DNA of 36,441 nucleotides from Arthrobacter nitrophenolicus (lineage in GTDB: Bacteria; Actinomycetota; Actinomycetes; Actinomycetales; Micrococcaceae), in the NCBI RefSeq assembly GCF_000332815.1, contig NZ_AOFD01000045.1, forward strand, positions 1-36,441, in the 5' to 3' direction. Of the stretch, positions 8,094-17,874 are shown piece after piece; within the stretch, counting starts at the first letter, position 1; every line of letters starts with the position of its first letter. Both the position numbers and the translations under genes were made by a program. A model generated the notes under the pieces. The model was not told where the DNA came from. It did not search any database and was given only the letters and a program-made list of their open reading frames with translations.

Positions 8094-8414
8094 CTACTGC
8101 CCCGGCGCCCGGTAGGACGGCGTCTTCTTCGCGGCTTCATCAATGTCCTCCACGCTCAGGAGCGGCTTCAGTCGGACGTTGACGTTCCCCGTCGAATTGA
8201 TCAGCAGCGACAGTGCTGCAGCACTTGCATCATCCGGCGCCTCAAAAACGCCGAGGACGTCGTAGTAGCCGAATGCGTAGTAGAAGCACTCCAGCGTTCC
8301 TCCCACAGACTTCAGCGCCTCCACCAGCGCATCGCGCCGCTTGGTGCCGCCTTCCTGCATGAGCCCCTTGATGCCCTGGCCCACGTATGTCGCCTCAAAC
8401 AGATACTTCGGCAT
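8094..8414 (-). CDS. GYD domain protein
   Basis: A 106-residue small cytoplasmic protein of the GYD family (PF08734-like), with a ferredoxin-like alpha-beta fold. The N-terminus MPKYLFEATYVGQGIKGLMQ matches the usual M-P-x-Y-L/I-x-x-x-x-Y-T-x-x-G-x-x-G-L start. EGGTKRRDAL and YYAFGYYDVLGVFEAPDD carry the family's G-Y-Y/D core, and the length is typical. The start at 8414 has a purine-rich GGGAAGGAAAG site upstream. Family members are widespread in soil bacteria with no firmly assigned reaction. It is transcribed away from the SulP gene. Confidence is high for the family and nil for function. Confidence 0.88.
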   Translation of the reverse strand: MPKYLFEATYVGQGIKGLMQEGGTKRRDALVEALKSVGGTLECFYYAFGYYDVLGVFEAPDDASAAALSLLINSTGNVNVRLKPLLSVEDIDEAAKKTPSYRAPGQ

Positions 8415-8577
8415 GGTCTTTCCTTCCCTGGATCCCTAACCCGGTTTCTGTAGCCGTCCGGAAAGTACCCGCGGAGCCCGGGCACGTGTGAAGCAGGATG
8501 GCGTCCGCGCAGAATCCTCCTCACCTGGCTCCGTTGCCATGCAGGAGCGGCCCAGATCCGGCCCCTAATCGCGTAGA

Positions 8578-8620
8578 AACAGGGCAACTGGCCCTGTTAC
8601 CGGAGAAGGTATTCCTCCGG
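8578..8620. promoter_or_regulatory. Two adjacent hairpins upstream of the SulP gene
   Basis: AACAGGGC (8578-8585) pairs with GCCCTGTT (8591-8598) around a 5-nt loop. Two nucleotides later, CCGGAG (8600-8605) pairs with CTCCGG (8615-8620). They lie about 70-115 nt before the transporter start. They could be a leader structure or protein-binding sites. No known riboswitch consensus is apparent to me. Confidence 0.35.
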
Positions 8621-8692
8621 CTGCGGGCAGTCAATATGCCGGTACACCAAATCGCCGCCTTCGCGCCGCGGCTGATGGCGGGTCAGGGCAGG

Positions 8693-10404
<1,712 letters not shown>

Positions 10405-10420
10405 CCGCCGCACCCAAGCC

Positions 10421-10458
10421 GCCGGCCGCCGTCGTACTTCACGACGGCGGCAGCCGGC
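10421..10458. terminator. GC-rich hairpin between convergent genes (also a copy of the dispersed motif)
   Basis: GCCGGCCGCCGTCGT (10421-10435) pairs with ACGACGGCGGCAGCCGGC (10441-10458), with a short bulge and an ACTTC loop. It fills the 54-bp gap between the SulP stop and the stop of the reverse-strand gene, so it probably terminates transcription from both sides. The right arm carries the CGACGGCGGC core found in other gaps of this window. Confidence 0.6.
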
Positions 10459-10845
10459 TCACCCAACAGGCGACCCCACCCGGAGAACCCCGGCCACATG
10501 CCGCGGGAACTGGTCGAGGGCCTCGCCCGCCTCCCGGTACCACTGCGTCAAGGCCACCGGAGGCTGACCCAGGACCATTGCGTTGCTGAACGATTCGAGC
10601 CATGACCCGGAGCGTGCCAGGTGTTCGCTGATCACGGCCATGTGGTTGGCCATGGACTCCGCGCCGGCGTGGACCTGCAGGCAGGTGATCTGCCGCCCCG
10701 GTTCATCGGCGAAGAACTGGAACACGAGCATCCTCGGCTCACGGCTCTCCACGAGGCGGGCCACTTCACGGCAAGCCTCAAAAGCTTCATCGAAGTGCCC
10801 GTCGCGCACGGTGTAGGTGCTCAAGTAGACAAACGGCTCGTACAT
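10459..10845 (-). CDS. Small dimeric alpha/beta-barrel-like protein (possible antibiotic biosynthesis monooxygenase type)
   Basis: Encodes 128 residues from ATG 10845, chosen because AGGAGG lies 5 nt upstream; a longer open frame exists but its extra N-terminus looks non-coding. It begins MYEPFVYLSTYTVRDGHFDE, followed by AFEACREVARLVESREPRML and VFQFFADEPGRQITCLQVHA. This strand-helix-strand pattern, with a variable helix after a Y-x-V-R-D-G turn and a conserved His after the third strand, resembles ABM/quinol-monooxygenase-like ferredoxin folds. There is no direct catalytic signature. It is divergent from the LuxR regulator across 157 bp, which contains a palindrome, so the regulator probably controls it. 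Confidence 0.6.
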   Translation of the reverse strand: MYEPFVYLSTYTVRDGHFDEAFEACREVARLVESREPRMLVFQFFADEPGRQITCLQVHAGAESMANHMAVISEHLARSGSWLESFSNAMVLGQPPVALTQWYREAGEALDQFPRHVAGVLRVGSPVG

Positions 10846-10949
10846 GATGGCCTCCTGAACCATGTGACCCGCACCGTGCGGGTCACCTTCAGGATCCCGC
10901 CGGCGGGTGCGGCAAACATCGGCAGGTCGCGCCACCTTCCGCAACCTCC

Positions 10950-10969
10950 ACTGGGTAGTTATGCCCAGT
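10950..10969. promoter_or_regulatory. Palindrome in the divergent gap, candidate LuxR operator
   Basis: ACTGGG (10950-10955) and CCCAGT (10964-10969) form a perfect 6-bp inverted repeat with an 8-bp AT-rich spacer (TAGTTATG). It sits between the divergent small barrel gene and the LuxR gene, 33 bp before the latter's start. Its size and spacing suit a dimeric helix-turn-helix regulator; the link to the LuxR protein is inferred. Confidence 0.45.
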
Positions 10970-11002
10970 CCAACGATGCATAGTGGTGATCAGGAGGTTG
11001 AC

Positions 11003-12655
11003 GTGGCCGACGACGTAAATCACCTCGCGAGGGCCCGGGCGTTCCACAAAGCGTCCGCGTGGCGTCAGGCGTGCGACGAGTTCCGCGCCGCCGGCGGGCC
11101 CACGGGCCTTGATATTGAAGATGTTGAATGCTTCGCCGAGTGCGCCCAGATCGCAGGGCTGCGGGACGATGCGATCGCCGCGCTGATGCATTCCTTCGAG
11201 GCGCGGGCGGCGAGGGGCCAGGTCCGTCCGGCGGTGGCCTCTGCCTTCTGGCTGTGGGAGGCGTACAACCTCAACGGCGAGTTCGCCCAGGCCAACGGCT
11301 GGATGGCACGGGCCCGTGAGCTCGGCCCGGACGACGCGGGCAAGGAACCCGGCTGGCTGCTCATCACCACGGCCTACGCCCGGATCGCAACAGGCGCTAC
11401 TGACGAGGCTCTGGGGCTCCTCGGCCGCGCCCGCGAGGGGGCCGCAGCAGTGCACGACGGCGACCAGCTCGCCTTCGCGACGCTCCTCACCGGCCGCGCC
11501 CTGGTCCGCTCCGGCCGCCTTCCGGAGGGGCTGGACTGCCTCGACGACGCGATGCTCCGCGTCCTGGCAGGAGAGACGACCCCGCGGACCACCAGCCTGC
11601 TCTTCTGCGCAGCGATCGGCACCTGCCAGGTGGAGGCCCGCGACCTCTCACGGGTCCGGGAATGGAGCGCTGCCCTCGGATCCTGGCTCGATACTGTCCC
11701 TCCATTCGGCGGGCCCTTCTACGGTAACTGCCTGACCTACCGGGCCGCGCACCTCCGCCTGGCAGGCCAGTGGACGGATGCCATCACGCAGCTGGAGGAG
11801 GCCTGCCGGGGCCTGGCTGAGGGGGCAGGTGCCCGCCTCATCGGCCATCCGCGTTACGAGCTCGGTGAGTCGCACCGCCTGCTCGGCAACTTCGCCGAAG
11901 CAGAGGCCGCCTACCGGGCTGCGGCATTCGCCGGCGGCCCGACACAGCCGGGGCTGGCCCTGCTCAGGCTCTGCCTGGGAGACGTGCCCGCCGCGGCAGC
12001 GGGCATCCGGCGCGCGCTCGGCGAATCCGTGGGGCCGAGCGCTCGGGTGGAGCTGCTGCCTGCGGCAGTGACCGTCCTCCTCGCGGCGGGGGCAGGCGCG
12101 GAAGCCGTGGCCGCGGCAGCCGAGCTCGGAAGCCTGGCCGGGCATTTCAATTCCGACAGCGTGCGTGCCGCCCACGCCCGGGCCCGTGGCGAGCTGGCTC
12201 TGGCCAACGATGAGTGGCCGACGGCGCTTCCCGAGCTCCGGCGGGCCGCCGGACTATGGCGGGACCTTGACGTCCCCTACGAGACGGCGCGCTGCTCGGT
12301 GCTCCTGGCCACGGCGTACCGGGGTGTGGGGGACGACGAGGCGGCGGACCTTGAGCTCGAATCGGCGCGCGCGGTTTTCACGCGCCTCGGCGCCCGTCCC
12401 GACCAGCAGGTGGTCGACGGAATGCTCCTGCGCCCCGGCAGTCCGTCACAGCACGGCCTCTCGCCTCGCGAGGTCCAGGTGCTCGGGCTGATCGTCCATG
12501 GCCTGACCAATCGGGCAATCGGGGCGGAGCTGTTCCTCAGCGAACGGACCGTCCAGCGCCACGTCAGCAACATCTTCGACAAGCTCGGTGTGAACTCCCG
12601 GACGCAGGCGGCAACGCATGCCATCGAAACCGGGATTATCAGCAGCGCCCCGTGA
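11003..12655 (+). CDS. LuxR-type regulator with TPR-like sensor region
   Basis: A 550-residue transcription factor. The start is GTG 11003, with CAGGAGG (10991-10997) 5 nt upstream; the longer open frame lacks such a site. About 470 residues of Ala/Leu-rich helical repeats (for example RARAFHKASAWRQACDEFRA and ELGESHRLLGNFAEAEAAYR) look like TPR repeats. There is no Walker A motif, so it is a shortened relative of the MalT/LAL class without the ATPase. The C-terminal LuxR helix-turn-helix spans about 485-545: GLSPREVQVLGLIVHGLTNR, then ERTVQRHVSNIFDKLGV. It is divergent from the small barrel protein, a likely target. The inducer is unknown. Confidence 0.9.
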   Translation: MADDVNHLARARAFHKASAWRQACDEFRAAGGPTGLDIEDVECFAECAQIAGLRDDAIAALMHSFEARAARGQVRPAVASAFWLWEAYNLNGEFAQANGWMARARELGPDDAGKEPGWLLITTAYARIATGATDEALGLLGRAREGAAAVHDGDQLAFATLLTGRALVRSGRLPEGLDCLDDAMLRVLAGETTPRTTSLLFCAAIGTCQVEARDLSRVREWSAALGSWLDTVPPFGGPFYGNCLTYRAAHLRLAGQWTDAITQLEEACRGLAEGAGARLIGHPRYELGESHRLLGNFAEAEAAYRAAAFAGGPTQPGLALLRLCLGDVPAAAAGIRRALGESVGPSARVELLPAAVTVLLAAGAGAEAVAAAAELGSLAGHFNSDSVRAAHARARGELALANDEWPTALPELRRAAGLWRDLDVPYETARCSVLLATAYRGVGDDEAADLELESARAVFTRLGARPDQQVVDGMLLRPGSPSQHGLSPREVQVLGLIVHGLTNRAIGAELFLSERTVQRHVSNIFDKLGVNSRTQAATHAIETGIISSAP

Positions 12656-12733
12656 CCGCGAAGGCTGTCCCGGTTCCGGTTGCCCTGGCCATTGAAGGAC
12701 GCCGCAGCTCAAGTCACGGCGTACGCTGATGCC

Positions 12734-13527
12734 ATGGAGTCCCAGGTCCGGAACCTGTCCCTGCGCACGGGCATCACGGTGCCGTGCCTGATCCAGGGTG
12801 GCGCGGAGGCCAAGCCGCTGCTCCTGCTGCACGCCTGGGGCGAATCCCGCCGCTGCTTCGACCGCCTGCTGCCCGGGCTGGCGGGCTTCCGGACCTACGC
12901 GCCGGACCTCCGCGGGCAGGGCGAGGCGGACAAACCCGAGGACGGCTACTCGCTGGCGGAGCAGGCCGAGGACGCCGCCGCCATCCTGGACGCCGTGGGC
13001 GTGGATGCCGCGTTCGTCCTCGGGTCCTCCAGCGGCGGCTATGTTGGCCAGCAGCTGGCCGCGGCGCATCCCGGGCGGGTGGCCGGGCTGGTCCTGGTGG
13101 GATCACCGCTGAGTCTGCAGGGCCGGCCGGCCTTCGCCGACGAGGTGGACCAGCTGACAGACCCCATCGACGAGGACTGGGTCCGGGGGTCGCTTTCCTG
13201 GTTCACGATGCACCAGCCGTTCCCGCCTGGTACCTGGAGGATCGGGTACGGGACGGCGTCCGGATGCCTGCCCACGCGTGGAAGAAGATCCTGGCCGGTC
13301 TGACGTCAGCGGCCCCGCCCACGGAAGCCGGTGCCGTCCGGGCGCCCACGCTGATCATCTACGGCGGCCGGGACGACCTGCTGCCGCTGCAGGACCAGGA
13401 GGTCCTGGCGGCCCGGATTCCGGGCGCCGTACTGAAGGTCTATCCCGACGCCGGGCACCTGGTCCTGTGGGAGCACCCCGACCGGGTGGCCGCGGACGCC
13501 ACGGCGTTCCTGCGCGCGCTTGGGTGA
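12734..13527 (+). CDS. Alpha/beta hydrolase, frame broken near 13218
   Basis: A cytoplasmic hydrolase of the 3-oxoadipate enol-lactonase/epoxide-hydrolase-like group. From ATG 12734 the frame shows the oxyanion turn (LLLLHAWGES), DLRGQGEADKP, and the nucleophile elbow GSSSGGY (Ser99). It then runs into nonsense after FTMHQP. Adding one base at 13218-13219 (ccg-tt to ccg-gtt) continues into VPAWYLEDRVRDGVRMPAHA, then YGGRDDLLPL (acid Asp) and DAGHLVLWEHPDR (catalytic His), ending at 13527. The corrected protein has about 264 residues, normal for the fold, with a complete catalytic triad. The single lost base again suggests a sequencing indel. The substrate is not evident, and the gene is flanked by unrelated genes. 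Confidence 0.83.
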
Positions 13528-13550
13528 CCGCGGCACGGGCAAGAGCCCCC

Positions 13551-14249
13551 TTACTCCCCCTTGCGCCGCACCATCTCCCCGATCCACGCGGGCGCGAACG
13601 GCGACGTGCAGCCTGGCGGCGTCGGATAGTCCTTGAGCACCTCCAGCCGCTCCCCGATGGCGAGCGCACGCTCCCGGTACTCCGCGTGCTCGATCCCGAT
13701 CTGCGCCAGGCACGTGTTCATGGCCCACTGCAGCCGGTCCGGGGCGTCCTTCATCTCCGCCTCGATGGTGTCCAGCAGGCCCGGCAGGTCCAGGCCCTCG
13801 GGCTTCTTCACCACCCGGTCCGACGTCAGTGCCCAGCCCCCGCTGGCCACCACCGGGTCCGGGTCGGCCAGCCACGCGACGCGCAGTTCCTCGGCGTGCG
13901 GGCTCTTCTTCACCACGTAGTTCACCAGCCAGTCCTGCACCTTCGGGGCACGCGCCTCCCGCAGCATGGCGTCCAGCTCGTCCCGCCCGAACGCCTTCGG
14001 CCTGCAGATGAGCAGTGCCAGCAGCTGCGCCGCCGTATCGCCGGTCCCCCACAGCCGGATCGCGAGGTCCTGCTGCGTCTTCAGCCGCTTGGCCACCGCG
14101 CGCAGCTGGCTGAGGTTCACGCCGTGGTCGTCCCCGTGCCTCTCGTTCACCGCGCGCATCTTCGCGTCCTCGAGTCCGGCCAGTTCAGCCAGCACCTCGT
14201 CCAGCTGAGTGTCCGCCGTCGTTTCCGCCACGTCTGCCTCCCCATCCAT
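13551..14249 (-). CDS. DNA alkylation repair protein, AlkD-like
   Basis: A 232-residue all-helical HEAT-repeat protein of the AlkC/AlkD DNA glycosylase superfamily, which excises positively charged alkylated bases such as 3- and 7-methyladenine/guanine. Features include the N-terminal helical segment (TQLDEVLAELAGLEDAKMRA), GVNLSQLRAVAKRLKTQQDL with the family's G-V/I-x-x-x-x-L-R start, AIRLWGTGDTAAQLLALLIC, and KVQDWLVNYVVKKSPHAEEL near the active cleft. Glycosylase activity is inferred from family resemblance, and some members are non-catalytic. The start at 14249 gives a normal length. It is transcribed alone on the reverse strand, with the dispersed CGACGGCGGC motif 15 bp upstream. Confidence 0.82.
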   Translation of the reverse strand: MDGEADVAETTADTQLDEVLAELAGLEDAKMRAVNERHGDDHGVNLSQLRAVAKRLKTQQDLAIRLWGTGDTAAQLLALLICRPKAFGRDELDAMLREARAPKVQDWLVNYVVKKSPHAEELRVAWLADPDPVVASGGWALTSDRVVKKPEGLDLPGLLDTIEAEMKDAPDRLQWAMNTCLAQIGIEHAEYRERALAIGERLEVLKDYPTPPGCTSPFAPAWIGEMVRRKGE

Positions 14250-14263
14250 TACGGTCCGGATTT

Positions 14264-14280
14264 CAGCGTACGACGGCGGC
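14264..14280 (+). repeat. Dispersed intergenic motif, copy b
   Basis: CAGCGTACGACGGCGGC, identical over 17 bases to 15969-15985. It lies 15 bp upstream of the AlkD-like gene. Related copies with the CGACGGCGGC core lie at 10441-10457, 18883-18905 (reverse) and 20282-20295. Confidence 0.5.
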
Positions 14281-14425
14281 CGCGCACTTCCGGCATCCAG
14301 CGGGGGTCAAAATCGGGGCCATCCCTGTTGGTCCCGGCAACCGGCCGAAAGACTTTCTCTTGACAGCCCCACGGTCAGGGAGTCTTATGCCAGTACCTGC
14401 GCACATCAGAAAGAAGGCGGTGGCC

Positions 14426-14908
14426 ATGGCCGCCATCCAAAATCCTCCCGCGAACCAGTCCCGCCTCCGGACGGGAGCCGCCCTCATGACGCTGGGCGGG
14501 CTTGCCTTCGTGGGGTACGCCGCGGTCTTCCTGGTACTCAATTTCAGCGGCGCCTTCCTTGAACTGGGCATCGGCCCGGAGCAGGTGGACAAGGGAAAAG
14601 CGGAGATCGAGGCGTTCAGCCCGCAGCTGTCCCACTACATCAGCCATGTCCATATCGCCCTTGCCGGCTTTATCGCGGCGACGGGCCTGGCCATCGCAGG
14701 CCTCTCCTGGTACGGCGTGCGCCGGGGCGAACGGTGGGCGTTCGCCACCGCTGTTGTCGTCCCGGTCGTCGGGCTCGCCGTGGCCCTTCCCGCGCACTAC
14801 CCGTGGGGCCTGGCCACGCTCGGGCACCTGGGTCCGGTCTACCTCGCCGTCGTGATCTTCCTGGCGGGGGTGGCGGTGGCCTACAGCGGCATGCGCAGCC
14901 CGCGGTGA
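14426..14908 (+). CDS. Four-helix membrane protein of unknown function
   Basis: A predicted 160-residue inner-membrane protein. I chose ATG 14426 because GAAAGAAGGCGG precedes it; ATG 14387, which would add 13 residues, is possible. Four hydrophobic segments are seen: ALMTLGGLAFVGYAAVFLVL (about 19-39), ISHVHIALAGFIAATGLAIA (about 75-95), FATAVVVPVVGLAVALPAHY (about 105-125) and GPVYLAVVIFLAGVAVAYSG (about 137-157). The first loop carries a charged EQVDKGKAEIEAF stretch. I do not recognise a named family, although similar proteins are common in soil actinobacteria. It appears monocistronic. Confidence 0.7.
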   Translation: MAAIQNPPANQSRLRTGAALMTLGGLAFVGYAAVFLVLNFSGAFLELGIGPEQVDKGKAEIEAFSPQLSHYISHVHIALAGFIAATGLAIAGLSWYGVRRGERWAFATAVVVPVVGLAVALPAHYPWGLATLGHLGPVYLAVVIFLAGVAVAYSGMRSPR

Positions 14909-14971
14909 CACGCTGATTTGTGGCTGGCATGGGGGAGATCGCAGCGACCCCCCTTCTCCGCAGACGTCGCC

Positions 14972-15889
14972 TCAATGGCCATCGGACCGGTCAGTGCCGG
15001 GGTCCTGTTCCGCGGGCGGCGTTAGTCCCGGGCGCAGCGCGCCGACATACACACCCGCAAGGACCAGCAAACCGCCGAGCACCAGGTTGATGGTGACCGG
15101 TTCATCATCGAGCCATGCGGAGAGCAGGACGGTTATAAACGGGATGATGACGAACCCGTACGCGGCCCTCGTGGCCAGCCAGGACTGGAGGACCACGAGG
15201 TAGAGCAGGAACACCACAACCGATCCGATGACCACCAGGTAGCCGATCGCCAGCCACGTCTCAATACGTTGCGGGATCACCAGCGGGTCGCCTGCAGCCA
15301 TGGCGGCGGTGAGCAGGACCGCTGCTCCCGAGGTCATGCCCACTGCGTTCATGGTCACCGGGTGCACCCCCGGGAACCGGCGCACGAGCACCAGGGCCTG
15401 CGCGAAGCAGAACGCTCCACACACGACTGCGAGGACAGAGGTCAAGGGCACGTCACGCTGCAGGGAATCACGTGACATCAGGGCTACCCCAGCGAGCGCG
15501 AGCAGAGTGCCGATGACTGCCGCGGCGCGGACGCGCTCCTGCCGCCAGAGGACCGCAAGCAGCAGCGTGGCGAGCGGCACAAGCGCGAGCAGGGTCTGGG
15601 CGAGGCCGGCCTGCACGCGGACCAGGCCGTAGTAGATCAGGGCGAACGACAGGCCGAAGTTGAACAGGCCGTACAACACGGAACCGAACAGTGCCCGTCC
15701 GCGCGGCAGCGCCAGCCTGAGCGCCGCCATGACAGTCAGGAGTATTGTCGCGGCAAGCGCGAACCGCAGGCCGGCCCCCCACAATGGCTCGAGCTCGCGG
15801 TTGCTGAAGCGGATGCCAATGGCGTTTCCGCCGGCGAGCACAGCCTGGACCAGAAACGCGATAAGCGCCGCCCGTTCCCCGTCCTTCAT
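14972..15889 (-). CDS. EamA/DMT family transporter
   Basis: A 305-residue inner-membrane protein of the drug/metabolite transporter superfamily, with two EamA five-helix repeats. I chose the ATG at 15889 (MKDGERAALIAFLVQAVLAG); an upstream ATG adds 23 residues with no hydrophobic or conserved character. Helices include LRFALAATILLTVMAALRLA, FNFGLSFALIYYGLVRVQAG (EamA signature region), LLALVPLATLLLAVLWRQER, then in the second half LVVIGSVVVFLLYLVVLQSW and AAYGFVIIPFITVLLSAWLD. Members export amino acids or metabolites, but the substrate cannot be read here. It is divergent from the Arr gene. Confidence 0.87.
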   Translation of the reverse strand: MKDGERAALIAFLVQAVLAGGNAIGIRFSNRELEPLWGAGLRFALAATILLTVMAALRLALPRGRALFGSVLYGLFNFGLSFALIYYGLVRVQAGLAQTLLALVPLATLLLAVLWRQERVRAAAVIGTLLALAGVALMSRDSLQRDVPLTSVLAVVCGAFCFAQALVLVRRFPGVHPVTMNAVGMTSGAAVLLTAAMAAGDPLVIPQRIETWLAIGYLVVIGSVVVFLLYLVVLQSWLATRAAYGFVIIPFITVLLSAWLDDEPVTINLVLGGLLVLAGVYVGALRPGLTPPAEQDPGTDRSDGH

Positions 15890-15968
15890 GCGCTGAAGAC
15901 TACGCCGCAACCAGCACCAGGCGTAGGCCCCTCCCGAAAGGCTTTGCTCCCGCATCACCCTTGAAATG

Positions 15969-15985
15969 CAGCGTACGACGGCGGC
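15969..15985 (+). repeat. Dispersed intergenic motif, copy c
   Basis: CAGCGTACGACGGCGGC, an exact 17-base match to 14264-14280, in the divergent gap between the EamA and Arr genes. It is followed by ACCCGGCC, similar to the GCCCG/GCCGG flank of other copies. Confidence 0.5.
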
Positions 15986-16059
15986 ACCCGGCCTCCGGAC
16001 CTTGGCTGACGTTTGGTGCGGGGTTGGCTAGGGTGGAAGCCCGCGCTCAAGGAGGCAGC

Positions 16060-16479
16060 ATGGAATCGCACCCGGCCAACCCCGACGATGCAGGGCCCTT
16101 CTTCCACGGCACCAGGGCGGACCTGCAGCCCGGGGACCTGCTGGTTCCCGGCTACGCCTCCAACTACGGCGAACGGAAGACCGCGAACCACATCTATTTC
16201 ACGGCCACCCTGGACGCGGCGACCTGGGGCGCCGAACTCAGCGCGGGTGAGGGAACGAGCAGGATCTATCAGGTGGAGCCAACCGGCCCGTTCGAGAACG
16301 ACCCCAACCTGACGGACAAGAAGTTCCCCGGCAACCCCACCCGGTCCTACCGCACCCGCGAACCCCTCCGCGTGCTCGACGAGGTCAAGGACTGGCAGCC
16401 GCACTCCTCCGAGGCACTGCAGCACATGCTGAACCACCTGGAGGAACTGAAGCGCCAGGGCATCGAGGCCATCGACTAG
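16060..16479 (+). CDS. arr: NAD+:rifamycin ADP-ribosyltransferase
   Basis: A 139-residue cytoplasmic enzyme that transfers ADP-ribose from NAD+ to the C23 hydroxyl of rifamycins, inactivating them. The start ATG 16060 has AAGGAGG (16049-16055) upstream. Residues matching the known Arr catalytic set are visible: His16 in FFHGTRADLQPGDLL, Tyr46 in ANHIYFTATLD and Asp81 in GPFENDPNLTDKKFPGNPT. Each is offset by three from the His19/Tyr49/Asp84 numbering of the Mycobacterium smegmatis enzyme. The conserved SYRTREPLRVL closes the fold, and the length is typical. It stands alone on the chromosome, with no integron or transposase nearby, so it looks like an intrinsic gene. Activity on rifampin is expected from the family but not shown. 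Confidence 0.92.
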   Translation: MESHPANPDDAGPFFHGTRADLQPGDLLVPGYASNYGERKTANHIYFTATLDAATWGAELSAGEGTSRIYQVEPTGPFENDPNLTDKKFPGNPTRSYRTREPLRVLDEVKDWQPHSSEALQHMLNHLEELKRQGIEAID

Positions 16480-16525
16480 GTCCGGTTACTCTCCGGAGCC
16501 GCGCCAACCATAATGCCCGTTGCTG

Positions 16526-17751
16526 TCAGAGCGCAGCCCGGCGGCGCAGCAGCAAGACAACGGCGGCTGCGGCGCACAGCACCAGGCCGCCGGCCACACC
16601 GGCCATCACCGGAAGGCTCAGCACCGCACCCGGGTTGGCCGGGTCCGCCGCGGATGCTGCGCCACCGGCACCGGCGCCCCCTGCCGCGCCTTCCTCCAGC
16701 GAAGCGGCCGTGGCGGGTGCCGCCGTCGGAGGCTCTATCACCGTCAATGACTTGTCGCCCCTGTTCACCACCACAACAGACCCGTCACGTCGGACAGCCA
16801 TTCGGCCGGGATCATCCCCGCTGGGTACGGTCCCGGAGGCAGCATCCGCACCGGCGGGAATGACGGAGACCGTGTCGTCCAGGCTGTTGGTCACATACAC
16901 GGTCCCGTCGGCACCGGCCACCACCTCCTGCGGCGCACTGCCCACGGGAATCCGCCGTGCCACGGAGGTGCCACCAGGTTCTATGACTGCCACGTCGTTC
17001 GTGAGGATTCCGGCCACATACACGGTCCCGTCCGGCGCTGCCGCAATCCCGTGCGGCTGGGCCTTGGCGCCCACGTCGATGGTGTGTGTCGGTGCCGGAG
17101 CGAGGGCCGGCACCACGCTGACAGTGCCGGCCAGCTGATTGGTGGCGTAGGCGGTCCCGTCCGCGGCCAGAGCTACCTCCACCGGGGACGGCCCGGCCTG
17201 GATGTGGCGTTCCACCCAGGCATCACCGGGCTTCACAACGGATACCGAATTTCCGGACGACTCCACGATGTACAGGGAGCCTTCCGGACCGACCGCCAGC
17301 CAGTGCGACCCGCCGGACACTTTGATCGCCAGGGTCGTTTTGTCCGATCCCGGGGCCACCACCCCGATTTCTCCCTGTCCGGATTCACCGGACTGGGACA
17401 CATAGAGCGTCCCGTCCGGCGTCACGGCCAGCGACGTCGGGAAGCGCCCGGCCTCAATGGTGCGGGACGGCCTGGTCTCCCCGGCGGGTAGACGCTGATG
17501 CTGCCATAGAAGTCGTAGTCGCTGACATAAAGGGTGCCGTCCGGCCCTTCGGCTATGCCCAGCGGCTGAACGCCAGGGCCTACCTCGAGTCCGGCGTCGG
17601 CATGGGCAGGAAGCACGACGACGGCGGGAGCCAGCAGGAGCGCGGCGGCGGCTGACAACGTGGTGGCCGCCGCCCGCAGCGGCGAGCGCATTCGGCGTCG
17701 GCTTGGTTTCCGGTGCGGCTTCGCGGCGCGCCGCAGAGACATGGTTTTCAC
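16526..17751 (-). CDS. Secreted YVTN-type beta-propeller protein with C-terminal membrane anchor, frame broken near 17480
   Basis: A surface protein built of YVTN/NHL-like 40-residue blades. GTG 17751 is preceded by a GGGGG run and opens a Tat-like or long Sec signal (basic KPHRKPSRRRMR, then ATTLSAAAALLLAPAVVVLP, AHADA). The first blade (LGIAEGPDGTLYVSDYDFYG) reads into nonsense after SVYPPG. Adding one G to the four-base run at 17479-17482 joins it to ETRPSRTIEAGRFPTSLAVT and seven or so further blades (for example VAAGADGTVYVTNSLDDTVS). A Pro/Ala/Gly-rich linker and a terminal hydrophobic helix (LPVMAGVAGGLVLCAAAAVV) with RRR complete about 408 residues. There is no LPxTG motif. The role is unknown; such proteins are usually extracellular scaffolds or lyase-like folds. 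Confidence 0.82.
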
Positions 17752-17874
17752 GTGTTTCCCCCAAAACTGTGGCCGCAGTCCGGCAACCGTCTGATCCTAC
17801 CCGCCCTGCCGGTAGCTGCGCCGCCAGGACGGCGGATTCGGGAAGCGGGCCCGTCCCGTGATAATCCGGTAGGT

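Noticed and set aside
8498..8692. N-terminal extension of the SulP frame
   Set aside because: No ribosome binding site or conserved sequence, and it runs through two hairpins; the family N-terminus fits a start near 8693-8711.
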